This document shows positions 54,354 to 64,000 of a stretch of DNA of 64,000 nt, piece by piece. The DNA lies in the NCBI GenBank assembly GCA_004369085.1, contig ML210208.1, positions 40,602-104,601 of the forward strand, written 5' to 3'. A program made the translations under genes and the position numbers. Below the pieces are notes generated by a model. It did no database searches. It was given only the letters and a program-made list of their open reading frames with translations, and was not told the DNA's origin. The DNA comes from Coprinopsis marcescibilis (lineage: Eukaryota > Basidiomycota > Agaricomycetes > Agaricales > Psathyrellaceae). Each line of letters starts with the position of its first letter. Positions within the stretch are counted from its first letter, which is position 1.

Positions 54354-55099
54354 TGGGAAAAAATCTTTAGTCTAGACCGCGAAGCACCTCGACCTCGACG
54401 TACCTCGACTCCGGAGAGAATACATCACAAATAAGGAAAAAGGAGAAGAAAAGGGAAAGATATTTGCAAAAACGTAGACCAGGACCAAATGAAAAAACAG
54501 TGACGACAATGACTCCAATCGCGAGCTCGCTGTTCGCCACTGTCACTGTCCGCTCCGAACGCTTTCGGCCGTTGCGGAACCCTTCCGAGAGCCAATCACA
54601 GCCCGCCCTTGGCTGATGGTGGCTGTGTGGCACCTTGTTCCTCGATGTTCATGTCGCTCGCATGACCGTCTAGTAATTTAACCCACTTATATTTCATGCC
54701 AAACGACCACGCTGGGATCGGACACCGTCTGTCCGACGCGACAAGGTTTTGTGCGAATATCTCGCCAGAAGGGCCACGGAAAACCGGGAAGGTAAGCATT
54801 TGTCTGCCTGAAACGCTGCTGCTGTCTTACTCCGTTCTGGCACCATTGTAACACTTCAATCAGAACCTATTGTCGCGTTCTTGAAACGAAAATACAGTCT
54901 TTCTAATCCATGACCGGCTGACCAGAGAGAACCTTCAAAGGCTTCTCTCAGTGAGAACGTATGGGAACGCATTGCATGGAGGTGCTCTGAAACATCAACG
55001 CAAGAAGTCTTGGAGCAATACTCCGAGAAACCCAACCATGCTTCCACAAAGATGTCGTTAAAAGGATAAATGGAACACAATGAAAGAAACGCAGTCGAC
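54354..55099. other. Divergent intergenic region, no gene seen
   Basis: About 750 bp shared by the promoters of the NADH dehydrogenase (-) and the first GMC oxidoreductase (+). Open frames of 67-90 codons are present but without recognised content. Confidence 0.5.
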
Positions 55100-57377
55100 A
55101 TGCGACGAACTCTAGCTCTCTGCGCCATTCTCGGTACCGTTAACGCTGCGCTGTACCAGGATATTAGCCATTTGCCTCGAGTGCAGTTTGACTATATCAT
55201 CGTTGGAGGTGGGTCTTTGCCGATTGAGATACCATTTTATTTCGCTCAAGTTTCCACGCAGGAGGAACTGCTGGCTCTGTCCTTGGCAGAAGGCTTTCTG
55301 AAAACTCGCGACACCAAGTCCTGTTGCTTGAATCCGGGCCATCGTATGTTGTCCCCCAGGCTGCATTCTGAACGTGGACTAAGCTTAGCCCTCAGTAACG
55401 ACGGCGTCGTAGCGTCCCAAGTTCCATATTTCCATCCATCCCTTTCCGGAGGTACCTATGACTGGAACTACACAACTACCCCTCAAGCAGGTTTCAATGA
55501 CCGTGTCCTGGATTATCCTAGAGGTCACATCCTTGGTGGGAGCACCACCATCAGTGAGTTATATTGTTTCCTATCTAGAGGTACTCACTTAGACATTGTT
55601 GGATGCGTAGATGCGATGTTTTGGACAAGAGGTACAGCAGACGACTATGACAGATGGGCGGAAGTCACAGGCGACTCTGGGTGGTCGTGGAAGCGTCTGT
55701 TCCCGTACATGCTAAAGGTCAGGGCCAACCCACGCATTATTTCTACGGGAATGCTGACAATGCCTACGACAGATCGAGCGACTAGTTTCTCCCGCAGATG
55801 GCCATAACACCAAAGGTCAGGTAGACCCCTCTGTCCATGGTACAAGCGGCAACCTCAAGATCTCTCTGCCAGGGTGGCCTTTAGAAATAGGCAAGCGTGT
55901 TGAGGATACTGCGCGTGAGCTTGGCGGTGACTTCAAGCCGATTTTGGACATGAACTCTGGAAAGCCCCTTGGAACCAGTAAGTAAACATCACTGCAGCCG
56001 TGACCTGGGAAAAACCTTACTTTGGTAATAGGCTGGCTTCAATGCACGATTGGAGATGGAGAGCGTAGCAGCGCTGCTACCGCCTATCTGGGACGCTCGG
56101 TTCTCAACAGACCCAATCTACACGTCGTCGTCAATACACGTGTGACGCGTGTTCTGCCGAGCTCTGCTCGCGGAAATAACTACGTACTTTCCTTCAGAAC
56201 CGTTGAAATCGCCACATCGCTTGAGCCGAACGGCACCCGTGTAGAATTGACTGCTAGGAAGGAGGTCATCCTGTCAGCTGGTGCAGTTGGTACCCCACAT
56301 ATTCTATTACACTCGGGGATTGGGGATCGTACGGCCCTCAACGCGCAGGGTATCAGGCCACTTGTTCATCTCCCAAGTGTGGGTCAGAACCTCACGGATC
56401 ATCCTTTGACAATGATAGTTTGGAATGCCAATTCCACGACAACAGGTGACGCGTAAGTACTGTGTTCTAACCATGACAAAAAAGAAGAGCTGATCTAAAT
56501 ATTACTTGTAGACTGAGAGACCCTACGAAACAAGCGCAAGCCTTCGAACAGTGGAACAGTACTCGCAGGGGACCACTGACGTCGATTGGGATTAACCAGG
56601 TCGCATGGCTCAGACTTCCCAATGACTCGCCTATTTGGGAGACTCATGAGGATCCAGCTGCTGGAAAAAACACTCCCCATATTGAATTGGCCATAGATGT
56701 AGGTCACATTCTTATCCTCGACATTCTCATCGCTGACAGACACACTACAGAACAGTGCTGGATTCACTGGCTTGACTGGTTTCTTCGTTGGCATGGGTTT
56801 GGCGGTACCAACACCCCTCTCTCGTGAGTACATGTTCCGATCCCTTTTGAAGTTCTACTCATCCCCCTCAATCTCTCTCAGGCGGTTCCTTGACCCTACG
56901 AACGTCAAATCCATTTGACCAACCAAATATCGACCCCAACCTCTTCTCCTCTCCATTTGATGCATTTGCAATGCTCCAAGCTGTCCGCAAAGCACGCGAA
57001 TTCTTCAATCACTCCACTTGGGATGGATATGTGTTGAACTTGGCTGGGCCTTACACTAATGAAATCATAGACGACGATGAAAAAACCATTGCGATACTGA
57101 GGGATACAGCTAGCCATGCATGGCATCCTGTTGGTACCGCTGCCATGAGCCGGAGGAATGTAGGCTGGGGTGTTGTTGACCCGGATCTGAGAGTGAAAGG
57201 CGTTACGGGGTTGAGAATCGTTGATGCTAGCGTTATGGTGGGTGAAATCCTTTGCCGACTCCTAACGCGAACCACTGATAAACATGATCTTAGCCTTTCA
57301 TACCGGCTGCCCACACACAGGCCCCGGTGTATATCATTGCGGAGAGGGCTGCGGACTTGATCAAAGAGAGTACATAA
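55100..57377 (+). CDS. GMC oxidoreductase 1 (aryl-alcohol-oxidase/choline-dehydrogenase-like)
   Basis: Secreted FAD enzyme of the glucose-methanol-choline family (auxiliary activity family AA3), likely supplying H2O2 or oxidising alcohols outside the cell. The start at 55100 gives a signal peptide, MRRTLALCAILGTVNAALYQ. The ADP-binding motif is split by an intron: FDYIIVGG then GTAGSVLGRRLSEN, with ESGPS at the end of the fold. YPRGHILGGSTTINAMFWTR is the first GMC signature. GTRVELTARKEVILSAGAVG then TPHILLHSGIG is the second. The active-site His pair lies in SHAWHPVGTAAMS and FIPAAHTQAPVY. The chain ends AERAADLIKEST at TAA 57375-57377. About eleven introns join in frame; where the first acceptor candidate after ESGPS gives a stop, the next AG five bases downstream restores frame. 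N-glycosylation sites are frequent. No lesion found. Confidence 0.88.
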
Positions 57378-58163
57378 CCATATGTAACGGATGGTTTTGG
57401 CCTGGTGATTTGCACGCTGTCCCAGGTTGTCTCCTTCGCATTCTGAATCGTATGCTTCAGCGCGACAATCATTGCCCGTTTGACGACGGCGACAAACACG
57501 GAGACTGAATGTTTGCTGCGCATAACCAACTCGACTGCAGCAGACGACAGCCTAAGCCTAAGGCCACCCGGAGCAACCGTTTCCCCTACCGGACTGAAAC
57601 CAAAGTACTGCAGCACAAACTCCTTCGCACGCTTTTGCTGGAAGGCCTCATGTGGTACATTGGCATGAGGGAACTCTTTCTTGATCACAATTCTCGGAGT
57701 TCGTGCGGCTGACATTTGTGTGTCACTTCTAAATCCCAACTTGTCTTTCCTTCTTTTCCCTTGAATTGTGGATACTCACGGGGGAACGATAAAAGTGCGT
57801 ACTTCTCGGGATTCGATTCCAGCTCATTAAACCTTCACACTGCTGACTCTGAATCAAGGTGCAAGTGGAAGTGTCTGCGTTAATGATCAAATTTCAAAAC
57901 GCGTCGCGGGCTTTCTAGTGATAAATGGCCCATGTGCATGATGATTTTGACGAATAGCAACTCGTCGCGATTGGTGAAATGACGACCTGCGCCCACGTAC
58001 TAGGCCCGCACTCCTGATCTCTCGGTGGGCATACTCTGAAACCCTTTTCCCGGCCGCTGCCGCTCTTTGCCCAAGTGAACGATGCCGCAATCCTGGTACT
58101 ATATAAGTAGACGCAGGAAGCATTCGGTGGTTGAAACGACTCACTCTTGTCCGTACCCTGACC

Positions 58164-60513
58164 ATGAAGCGATTCGTGACCTTGGTAGCTCTTGCTGTGG
58201 GGAGCAACGCTGCGTTGTACCAGAACATAAAGGATGTGCCTCGCGTCAATTTCGATTTCATTGTCGTTGGCGGTGAGCCTTACAACCTTCGCAAACATTC
58301 CCTTCAGCTCACTTTGTTCTTTGTAGGTGGAGCCTCTGGTTCTGTCATTGCGAACAGGCTTTCAGAAAATCCGCTCCATCAGGTTCTGTTGATCGAGTCT
58401 GGTGCTTCGTATGTGATATAATCTAATCATCTTAACTCGACCATTGACGCGTTCTGCGCTGTTTCTAGCCACCAAGGAGTGCTTGAAACTACTGTTCCAT
58501 ACTTCCATCCGTTCCTTCACAATACCAAATATGACTGGAATTTCACTACTGTCCCTCAGACACACCTTAACAACCGTGTTCTGGACTATGCAAGGGGACA
58601 TATCCTAGGCGGAAGTAGTTCGATTAGTGAGTTATCCAACGCTTTTCAAGTGAACTGCATTGCTTAAAATTTCCCTATAAAAACTAGACGCGTTGATGTA
58701 CACGAGAGGAAGTGCCGAAGACTACGACAGGTGGGCAGAGGTTACAGGCGAGGATGGATGGTCCTGGGACGGTCTCTTCCCATACATGCAGAACGTTGGA
58801 CTTCATCTTTTTCCCCCCTTCAGATGAATAACACGCTGATCAAGTAGATGGAGAGTTTAGTCGCACCTGCGGATAATCACGATACTGAAGGCCAAGTCGA
58901 CCCCTCCGTACACGGACATAACGGACCGCTGAAGATCTCCCTCCCTGGTTGGCCACTTGAAATCGACGATCGTGTAGAGAGGACCGCTCAAGACCTTGGA
59001 GGCGACTTCAGCCCGATTTTGGATATGAATGGCGGCAAGCCTCGTGGAACGAGTCAGTGAAATTCAGCCATTGTATAAATTGCGTGTAGGCGTTTTCTGA
59101 CTGACCTATCAGGTTGGCTCCAATGTATAGTTGGGGGCGGCGAACGCAGCAGTTCTGCAAGCTCGTACCTCACAACCTCAGTCCTTGCCAGACGAAACCT
59201 CCACGTCGCTGTGAACACTCGCGTTACTAGGGTCATCCCGAGCTCTCCAGCTACCCAGAACCGGCCTCATGCTTTCAGGATTGTCGAGATTGCCACCGCT
59301 CTGAATCCAACGGGTACGTACGCCGCCTGAACCCATGAATAGTCTTGCTTATCTACGCCACAGCTTCGAGAATCGAGCTAACTGCGAGAAACGAGGTGAT
59401 CCTTTCCGCTGGAGCCATTGGCACACCGCACATCCTGTTGCACTCTGGAATCGGGAATCGTGCGACTCTCAATGCGCTGGATATCAAGCCTCTGGTCCAC
59501 CTTCCCAGCGTTGGTCAGAACCTGACTGACCATGCGTTGGCGATGGTTGTATGGCACGTCAACTCGACCACAACTGGTGATAGGTGGGTGTCCATTTAGT
59601 GCCGTCAGAAGCATCTGATGTTGACTGCGTCCTGGCAGGCTCAATAACCCAAAAATTATGGCTGAGGCCCTCGCGGAATGGAACTCCACCAGGACTGGAC
59701 CCTTGACCTCAATTGGAATCAACCACGCTGCGTGGCTCAGGCTCCCTGATCATTCGCCTATTTGGGAGACAGAGAGTGATCCTTCTGCTGGAAAGGATAC
59801 CCCCCACATCGAATTAGCTTTTGATGTGCGTTTTCTTTTTATCTGCGCCTACCTGATCCTTACTCTTTCGCTACTTAGAATAGCGCAGGAATAACTCGAT
59901 TCAGTGGCTTCTTTACCGGTTCGCTATTGGCTGTTGCCTCCACCGCTTCACGTGCGTCATCCTTCAATTTCTGGAGAGGATGGAAAAATGACTCGTTCAC
60001 GCAACCAGGTGGATCCATAACATTGAGAACCTCAAATCCATTCGACCAGCCCAACATTGACCCGAACCTGCTCTCCTCACCCTTTGACACATACGCTATT
60101 CTGCAAGCTTTGCGGAAAGCTCGGGAGTTCTTCAGCCACCGTAACTGGAACGGATACATTTTGGACGTCGCTGCGCCTTTTACCAATGAAATCATCGATG
60201 ACGATGAGAAGGCGGTTGCAGTTTTGAGGGACTCGGTCAGCCATCAGTGGCATATTTCGGGAACTGCTACTATGAGCAGGAAGGGTGAACAATATGGAGT
60301 TGTCAACCCTGATCTCACCGTCAAGGATGTAGTCGGTTTGAGAGTTGTTGATGCGAGCATCATAGTACGTGTTCCTGATTATTGACTAACTACCCGACAC
60401 TAAATGATGGGTTTGCATTTTCATAGCCTTTCATTCCGGCTGCACACATCCAGTTTGCATCGTTGATTGTCGGAGAGAGAGGAGCTGACCTGATTAAGGA
60501 GAGTTATAACTAA
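58164..60513 (+). CDS. GMC oxidoreductase 2
   Basis: Tandem paralogue of the gene at 55100, with the same intron positions. The signal peptide starts MKRFVTLVALAVGSNAALYQ. The FAD fold is FDFIVVGG then GASGSVIANRLSENPLHQVL. The first signature is YARGHILGGSSSINALMYTR and the second is ASRIELTARNEVILSAGAIG then TPHILLHSGIG. The active-site region reads SHQWHISGTATMS, so the first His is kept but HPVGTA has become H-I-S-G-T-A. The second catalytic His is in FIPAAHIQFASLIVGERGAD, where the usual AHTQ is AHIQ. The chain ends DLIKESYN at TAA 60511-60513. It reads through without frameshift. Together with copy 1 it forms a head-to-tail array. Substrate range probably differs from copy 1 given the active-site changes, which is inference. 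Confidence 0.87.
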
Positions 60514-60676
60514 ACGTAATCTTAGTCGCCGGGTCCACGGTACGTAGTCAATGTGACTGTGCCACAGAAGCACAATTCTCCAGTTCGATGCTCTATAAGG
60601 CCGCGCTTCAACAATCCAATGGCCGTAGCCTTCCACACCTTACTTTCTGGAACTGATATTCACGGTTGAGACTAGA

Positions 60677-63106
60677 ATGCTGGGTATTCGTAGGTTACTT
60701 TCCTGGCTCGCTGCTTCTGCAGTTCTGGGGCAGGCTGCGTTGTACGACAACATAAAACAACTTCCGAGCGGGTTATCGTTCGATTTCATAATCGTTGGAG
60801 GCAAGTCCCTTCTCATTGTATCCGTGTTCATCCATATTCTTGACCTGTCCTTCTCTCTGCCAGGTGGGACGGCGGGGTCTGTTTTGGCCAATCGCCTCTC
60901 AGAGAATCCTCAGCACAATGTGCTTTTGATTGATGCTGGCCCGTCGTATGTCTATCTCCCCTCCCCTACTTGCTTTAAATAACTTTGTGTTGCTGGTCTC
61001 AGGAACGCAGACGTTCTCTTGACAATGGTGCCGGGCTACAACTGGCGCTTGAGGCACACGCAGTACTACTGGAACTACACCACTATTCCACAGAAGGGTT
61101 TAAACGGAAGAGTCTTTAATTACGACCGCGGTCACGTCCTTGGAGGAAGTAGCTCAGTCAGTACGTATCCTACCCTCCAGAGTGGTGGAAAATGTCGAAG
61201 TCTTACGACCGTTGGAGATGCAATGTTTTATACCCGTGGAGCGTCATCCGACTACGATCGCTGGGCAAATGTGACCGGGGATGATGGTTGGTCTTGGAGC
61301 GTCTCGTCCCATACATGCTCAAGGTCCGTTGCCAAGATGTTTCGTATCACTGCACATGCAAACCGACTTTTGTGGCGCCTCCGCTCCGTCCTAGATGGAG
61401 AAGCTAGTTCCCCCCGCCGATAATCATAGCACCGAGACTCAGGTCGAGCCAGAAATACATGGTCACGATGGCAATCTATTAATCTCGATGCCTGGCTGGC
61501 CGGAGGAAATCGATTGGCGAGTTGAAATGGCCATGGAGCAGCTCGGTGGCGAATTCAAGAGAAATCTGGACATGAACTCTGGCTATCCTCTTGGAATGGG
61601 TAAGCGCAGGTCCCCGACCACCAGCCACAAATTCTTCGCTTCCAAACTAATTATAAACCTTAACAGGCTGGCTTCAGTTGACGATTAGTAACGGAAAGAG
61701 AAGCAGCGCAGCTACCGCCTATCTGTCTAGTCCCTACATTGAGCGCCCAAACCTTTATGTTGTTGTCAACACGAGGGTCGTCCGAATCTTGCCAACCCCG
61801 CATGGCCGTCATCTCAAAAGCAACGAGTGCGAACACCTTCTCAAGTTTAGCACTGTGGCGGTGGCTTTGGACTCTGAGGATAGCGGTAAGCTTCATCGAT
61901 TGAACTTCTATTAGTTATCGGATTTGATTCGGTTCTAGACTCAACAATAAACTTGACCGCCACCAAAGAAGTAATATTGTCGGCGGGGGCCGTAGAGTCT
62001 CCGAGCATCCTAATGCATTCTGGCATTGGCGATCGGTACTCGTTGAGAAAGCTCTCAATTGCTCCTTTGGTCCATTTACCTGGTATAGGGCAGAATCTGA
62101 CTTTTGACCTTCCCGTTCTCCCAGATTACTCAATCTTGTACTAACTTAGGTTGGACCAAGATCCTGATTATCATGCACATTCACTCGGAATGTGGAAGAC
62201 AAATCGTACAGGTCATTTGACAACTTGGGGGGCTAATCAAATCGCCTGGCTTAGGATCCCTGATGACTCTCCAATCTGGCAAAAGTATCCAGATACTTCC
62301 TCCGGACGCGATTCTCCCCACATCGAGCTACTTACGCTGGTGGGTGGTCAGTCTGATTTTCTACAATACGGTAGAGGTACTCAAACGCCCTAGAACGGGG
62401 GGCTCGGAGATTTAGCTGGTCTTTTCGGCAACTTTGTTGGATTCGGGGCGATTGTTCTCCAGCCGACATCACGTAAGTTACTACTGTGGAGGTTGCAAGG
62501 GTTATGCTTAACAGGCGGATTAGGGGGATCTATCACGCTTGGGTCATCAGATCCATTCGCGCAACCCTTAATTGACACGGGAATCTTTACGTCGCCCGTC
62601 AACATCCAAATCATGGTTGAGGCAATGAAGAGTGCGCGCAAATTCTATTCTGCCCCAGTTTGGAATGACTATGTCTTGGATACAGCAGTACCATTCACAG
62701 AGGACATCTTGGACGATGATGAGGCTGTGATTGAGGTTTTAAAGAAGTTGACCAACTATGCATGGCATCTGGTTGGTACAGTGGCAATGTTGCCAGCAGA
62801 TGCAGACTGGGGATATGTGGACCCTGACCTGAGGCTCAAGAAGGTTACTGGATTGCATGTGGTCGATGCGAGTATAATGGTAAGTCCATTCCGCTTCATA
62901 ATCACATTCAATTTTCTGAATTCAATTTCTAGCCTTTTGTTCCTGCTGCACACACCCAGTTCCCGGTGTATGTTATTGCTGAAAGGGCAGCCAACTTGAT
63001 TAAAAGGTATTGGGCCAAATCTGAAGAGAGGGTGAAATCATGTGATCAGGTACAAGGAGGTCTGAGTCAACTGTTCCTGCTGCAGAATAGTACAGTTACT
63101 ATCTGA
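60677..63106 (+). pseudogene. GMC oxidoreductase 3, frameshifted and internally deleted
   Basis: Third copy of the array. It retains a signal peptide (MLGIRRLLSWLAASAVLGQA), the FAD fold (FDFIIVGG then GTAGSVLANRLSENPQHNVL), YDRGHVLGGSSSV, and the later EVILSAGAVESPSILMHSGI. The active-site regions YAWHLVGTVAM and FVPAAHTQFPVYVIAERAAN are also kept. Two lesions stand out. Around 61296 the segment aligned with GWSWDGLFPYM of copy 2 is one base short, so it reads GWSWSVSSHTC. At about 62104, after GQNLT, the ~20 residues ending NSTTTGD in the other copies are missing together with the splice donor; what remains is an intron end with a TACTAAC branch site and TTAG. The first intron uses a GC donor. 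The stop TGA is at 63104-63106, after a C-terminal extension absent from the other copies. An alternative functional splicing is not excluded. Confidence 0.72.
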
Positions 63107-63247
63107 TTTATGTGTAATGTTACTGGGCTTGTAAATGTGAAAAGTTGTTATGTGCTGTACTTATATATTTGTCGCAAGTCAATAATGAAATATGGGGTTT
63201 GAAAACATACTGTAGTACACACCAAGCTCAGCTTGAGGGCTTTCAGC

Positions 63248-63715
63248 TTATACAACCTCAACCTCTTCCTTGCTTTCATTTCCAGCAGCTGCAGCACCTG
63301 CACTATCCACATTGGGTGCTGGAGAAGAATGATCATTGCTGCCACCCAAGTCAACACATTGGCATTTGGCACGGCAGGTTGTCCTTGACCTGTGAGCAGG
63401 CTGAGGTTTGTTGTTGCTGCTGTCATCAGAAGCTTTGAGAATAGGGCTGATGTTCTTGGGTGGAGTATTTCTGGGTTGAGGATCAATATCCACAATCTCC
63501 TCAACAGAGGGACTGTGAAATATTGTCTAACATTATGGTGTTAGCCCTGTGTGACTGTCCCACAAGTGTGGGCAAATTCGCTTACTGTTTTGGTTGCCGG
63601 CCCAAAAGAAGCAGTACCTGTGGCAATATCAAGGATCTGCCGATCATGCAAGGTGTTGACATCAGATTCAAGCAGGCTGGAGGCCACTTGGTTGCACTTG
63701 CCATGAACAATGTCA
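63248..63715 (-). CDS. Unidentified gene, two exons visible
   Basis: Minus strand. The last exon (63526-63248) reads FHSPSVEEIVDIDPQPRNTP, then a hydrophilic Ser/Asn/Pro-rich stretch with CRAKCQCVDLGG, and ends KEEVEVV at a stop. A 59-bp intron (63527-63585, GTAAGC...TTAG) connects it in frame to an upstream exon reading CNQVASSLLESDVNTLHDRQ then ILDIATGTASFGPATKT. The frame closes just upstream at about 63730, where another splice acceptor would be needed. I do not recognise a family. Base use here is more AT-rich and differs from the GMC array. Confidence 0.4.
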
Positions 63716-63730
63716 GATATACTGACTTAT

Positions 63731-64000
63731 CTGCAAGGTGCCATAAGTAAATGTTGTGAGTTTGAAGACTGTAAATAGCCTGGGTCTGTATACAAGCCCA
63801 CTAATCATGTACAGATGGATGCCCACCTAATTAAGGTTTGATTTTGGGATTGTCTAGAGGCGGAGGTAAGGCAACTTGGCAAGTCCAGAAAAGGAAGTTG
63901 GGTTTTTAAAAACCCAGGTTTCTCACAATGCAGTGCACCATGAGGCATGTGAGATGTGCTTATAGGTGTTCATAAATCCTGTTATCCACTAAAATTTAAA
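63731..64000. other. Window end, no gene seen
   Basis: AT-rich sequence without a supported open frame. It may contain further exons or promoter of the minus-strand gene at 63248-63715. Confidence 0.4.

Noticed and set aside
1..64000. CRISPR arrays, operons, ribosome binding sites, insertion sequences
   Set aside because: Spliceosomal introns and gene content are eukaryotic; no regularly spaced repeat array or bacterial-type element was seen.

Overview
This window comes from the nuclear genome of a filamentous basidiomycete, most likely a mushroom-forming agaricomycete. The genes are short and densely packed on both strands. They are broken by many introns of about 50-65 bp, with GT...AG (sometimes GC...AG) borders and CTNA-type branch sites. 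Gene content fits: a class I hydrophobin, tandem GMC oxidoreductases, DUF6533 membrane proteins, and CmcJ/AsaB-like oxygenases. All assignments come from reading the sequence; no database search was run. Exon borders are hand-built from splice signals and frame continuity.

Layout. 1-8.6 kb: the 3' end of one CmcJ/AsaB-like gene and a second copy behind it, then two paralogous DUF6533 multi-pass membrane protein genes flanking a small mitochondrial-type protein gene. 9-14.8 kb: an F-box/WD40 protein (-), a Ser/Pro-rich coiled-coil protein (-), and a mitochondrial K+/H+ exchange-related protein (+). 15.4-18.4 kb: an intronless 1004-residue protein resembling the IGPS-PRAI part of TrpC, with key residues altered and a long low-complexity tail. 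18.9-24.3 kb: a Cue1-like ER protein and a very Ser/Pro-rich membrane-anchored protein (both -). 24.8-28.2 kb: a class I glutamine amidotransferase-like protein with an unusually long intron, and a tail-anchored Qc-SNARE.

28.4-36.6 kb is gene-poor. It holds a hydrophobin, a retinol-dehydrogenase-like SDR and an acidic hypothetical protein, plus an unresolved coding-like stretch. 36.6-40.7 kb: an emopamil-binding-protein (sterol isomerase family) gene with a 9-nt microexon, and a DUR3-type urea transporter. 42-54.4 kb: a conserved fungal hypothetical protein, a three-finger C2H2 protein, a GGA-like VHS-GAT adaptor without an ear domain, a secreted GDSL esterase, an isoprenylcysteine carboxyl methyltransferase and an alternative NADH dehydrogenase. 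55-63 kb: three head-to-tail GMC oxidoreductase genes. The first two read through intact; the third carries a frameshift and a deletion. The last kilobase holds fragments of an unidentified minus-strand gene.

The genes do not form one pathway. The striking theme is local tandem duplication followed by divergence or decay (CmcJ-like x2, DUF6533 x2, GMC x3). The most unusual single gene is the TrpC-like protein, whose PRAI half has lost its catalytic cysteine.
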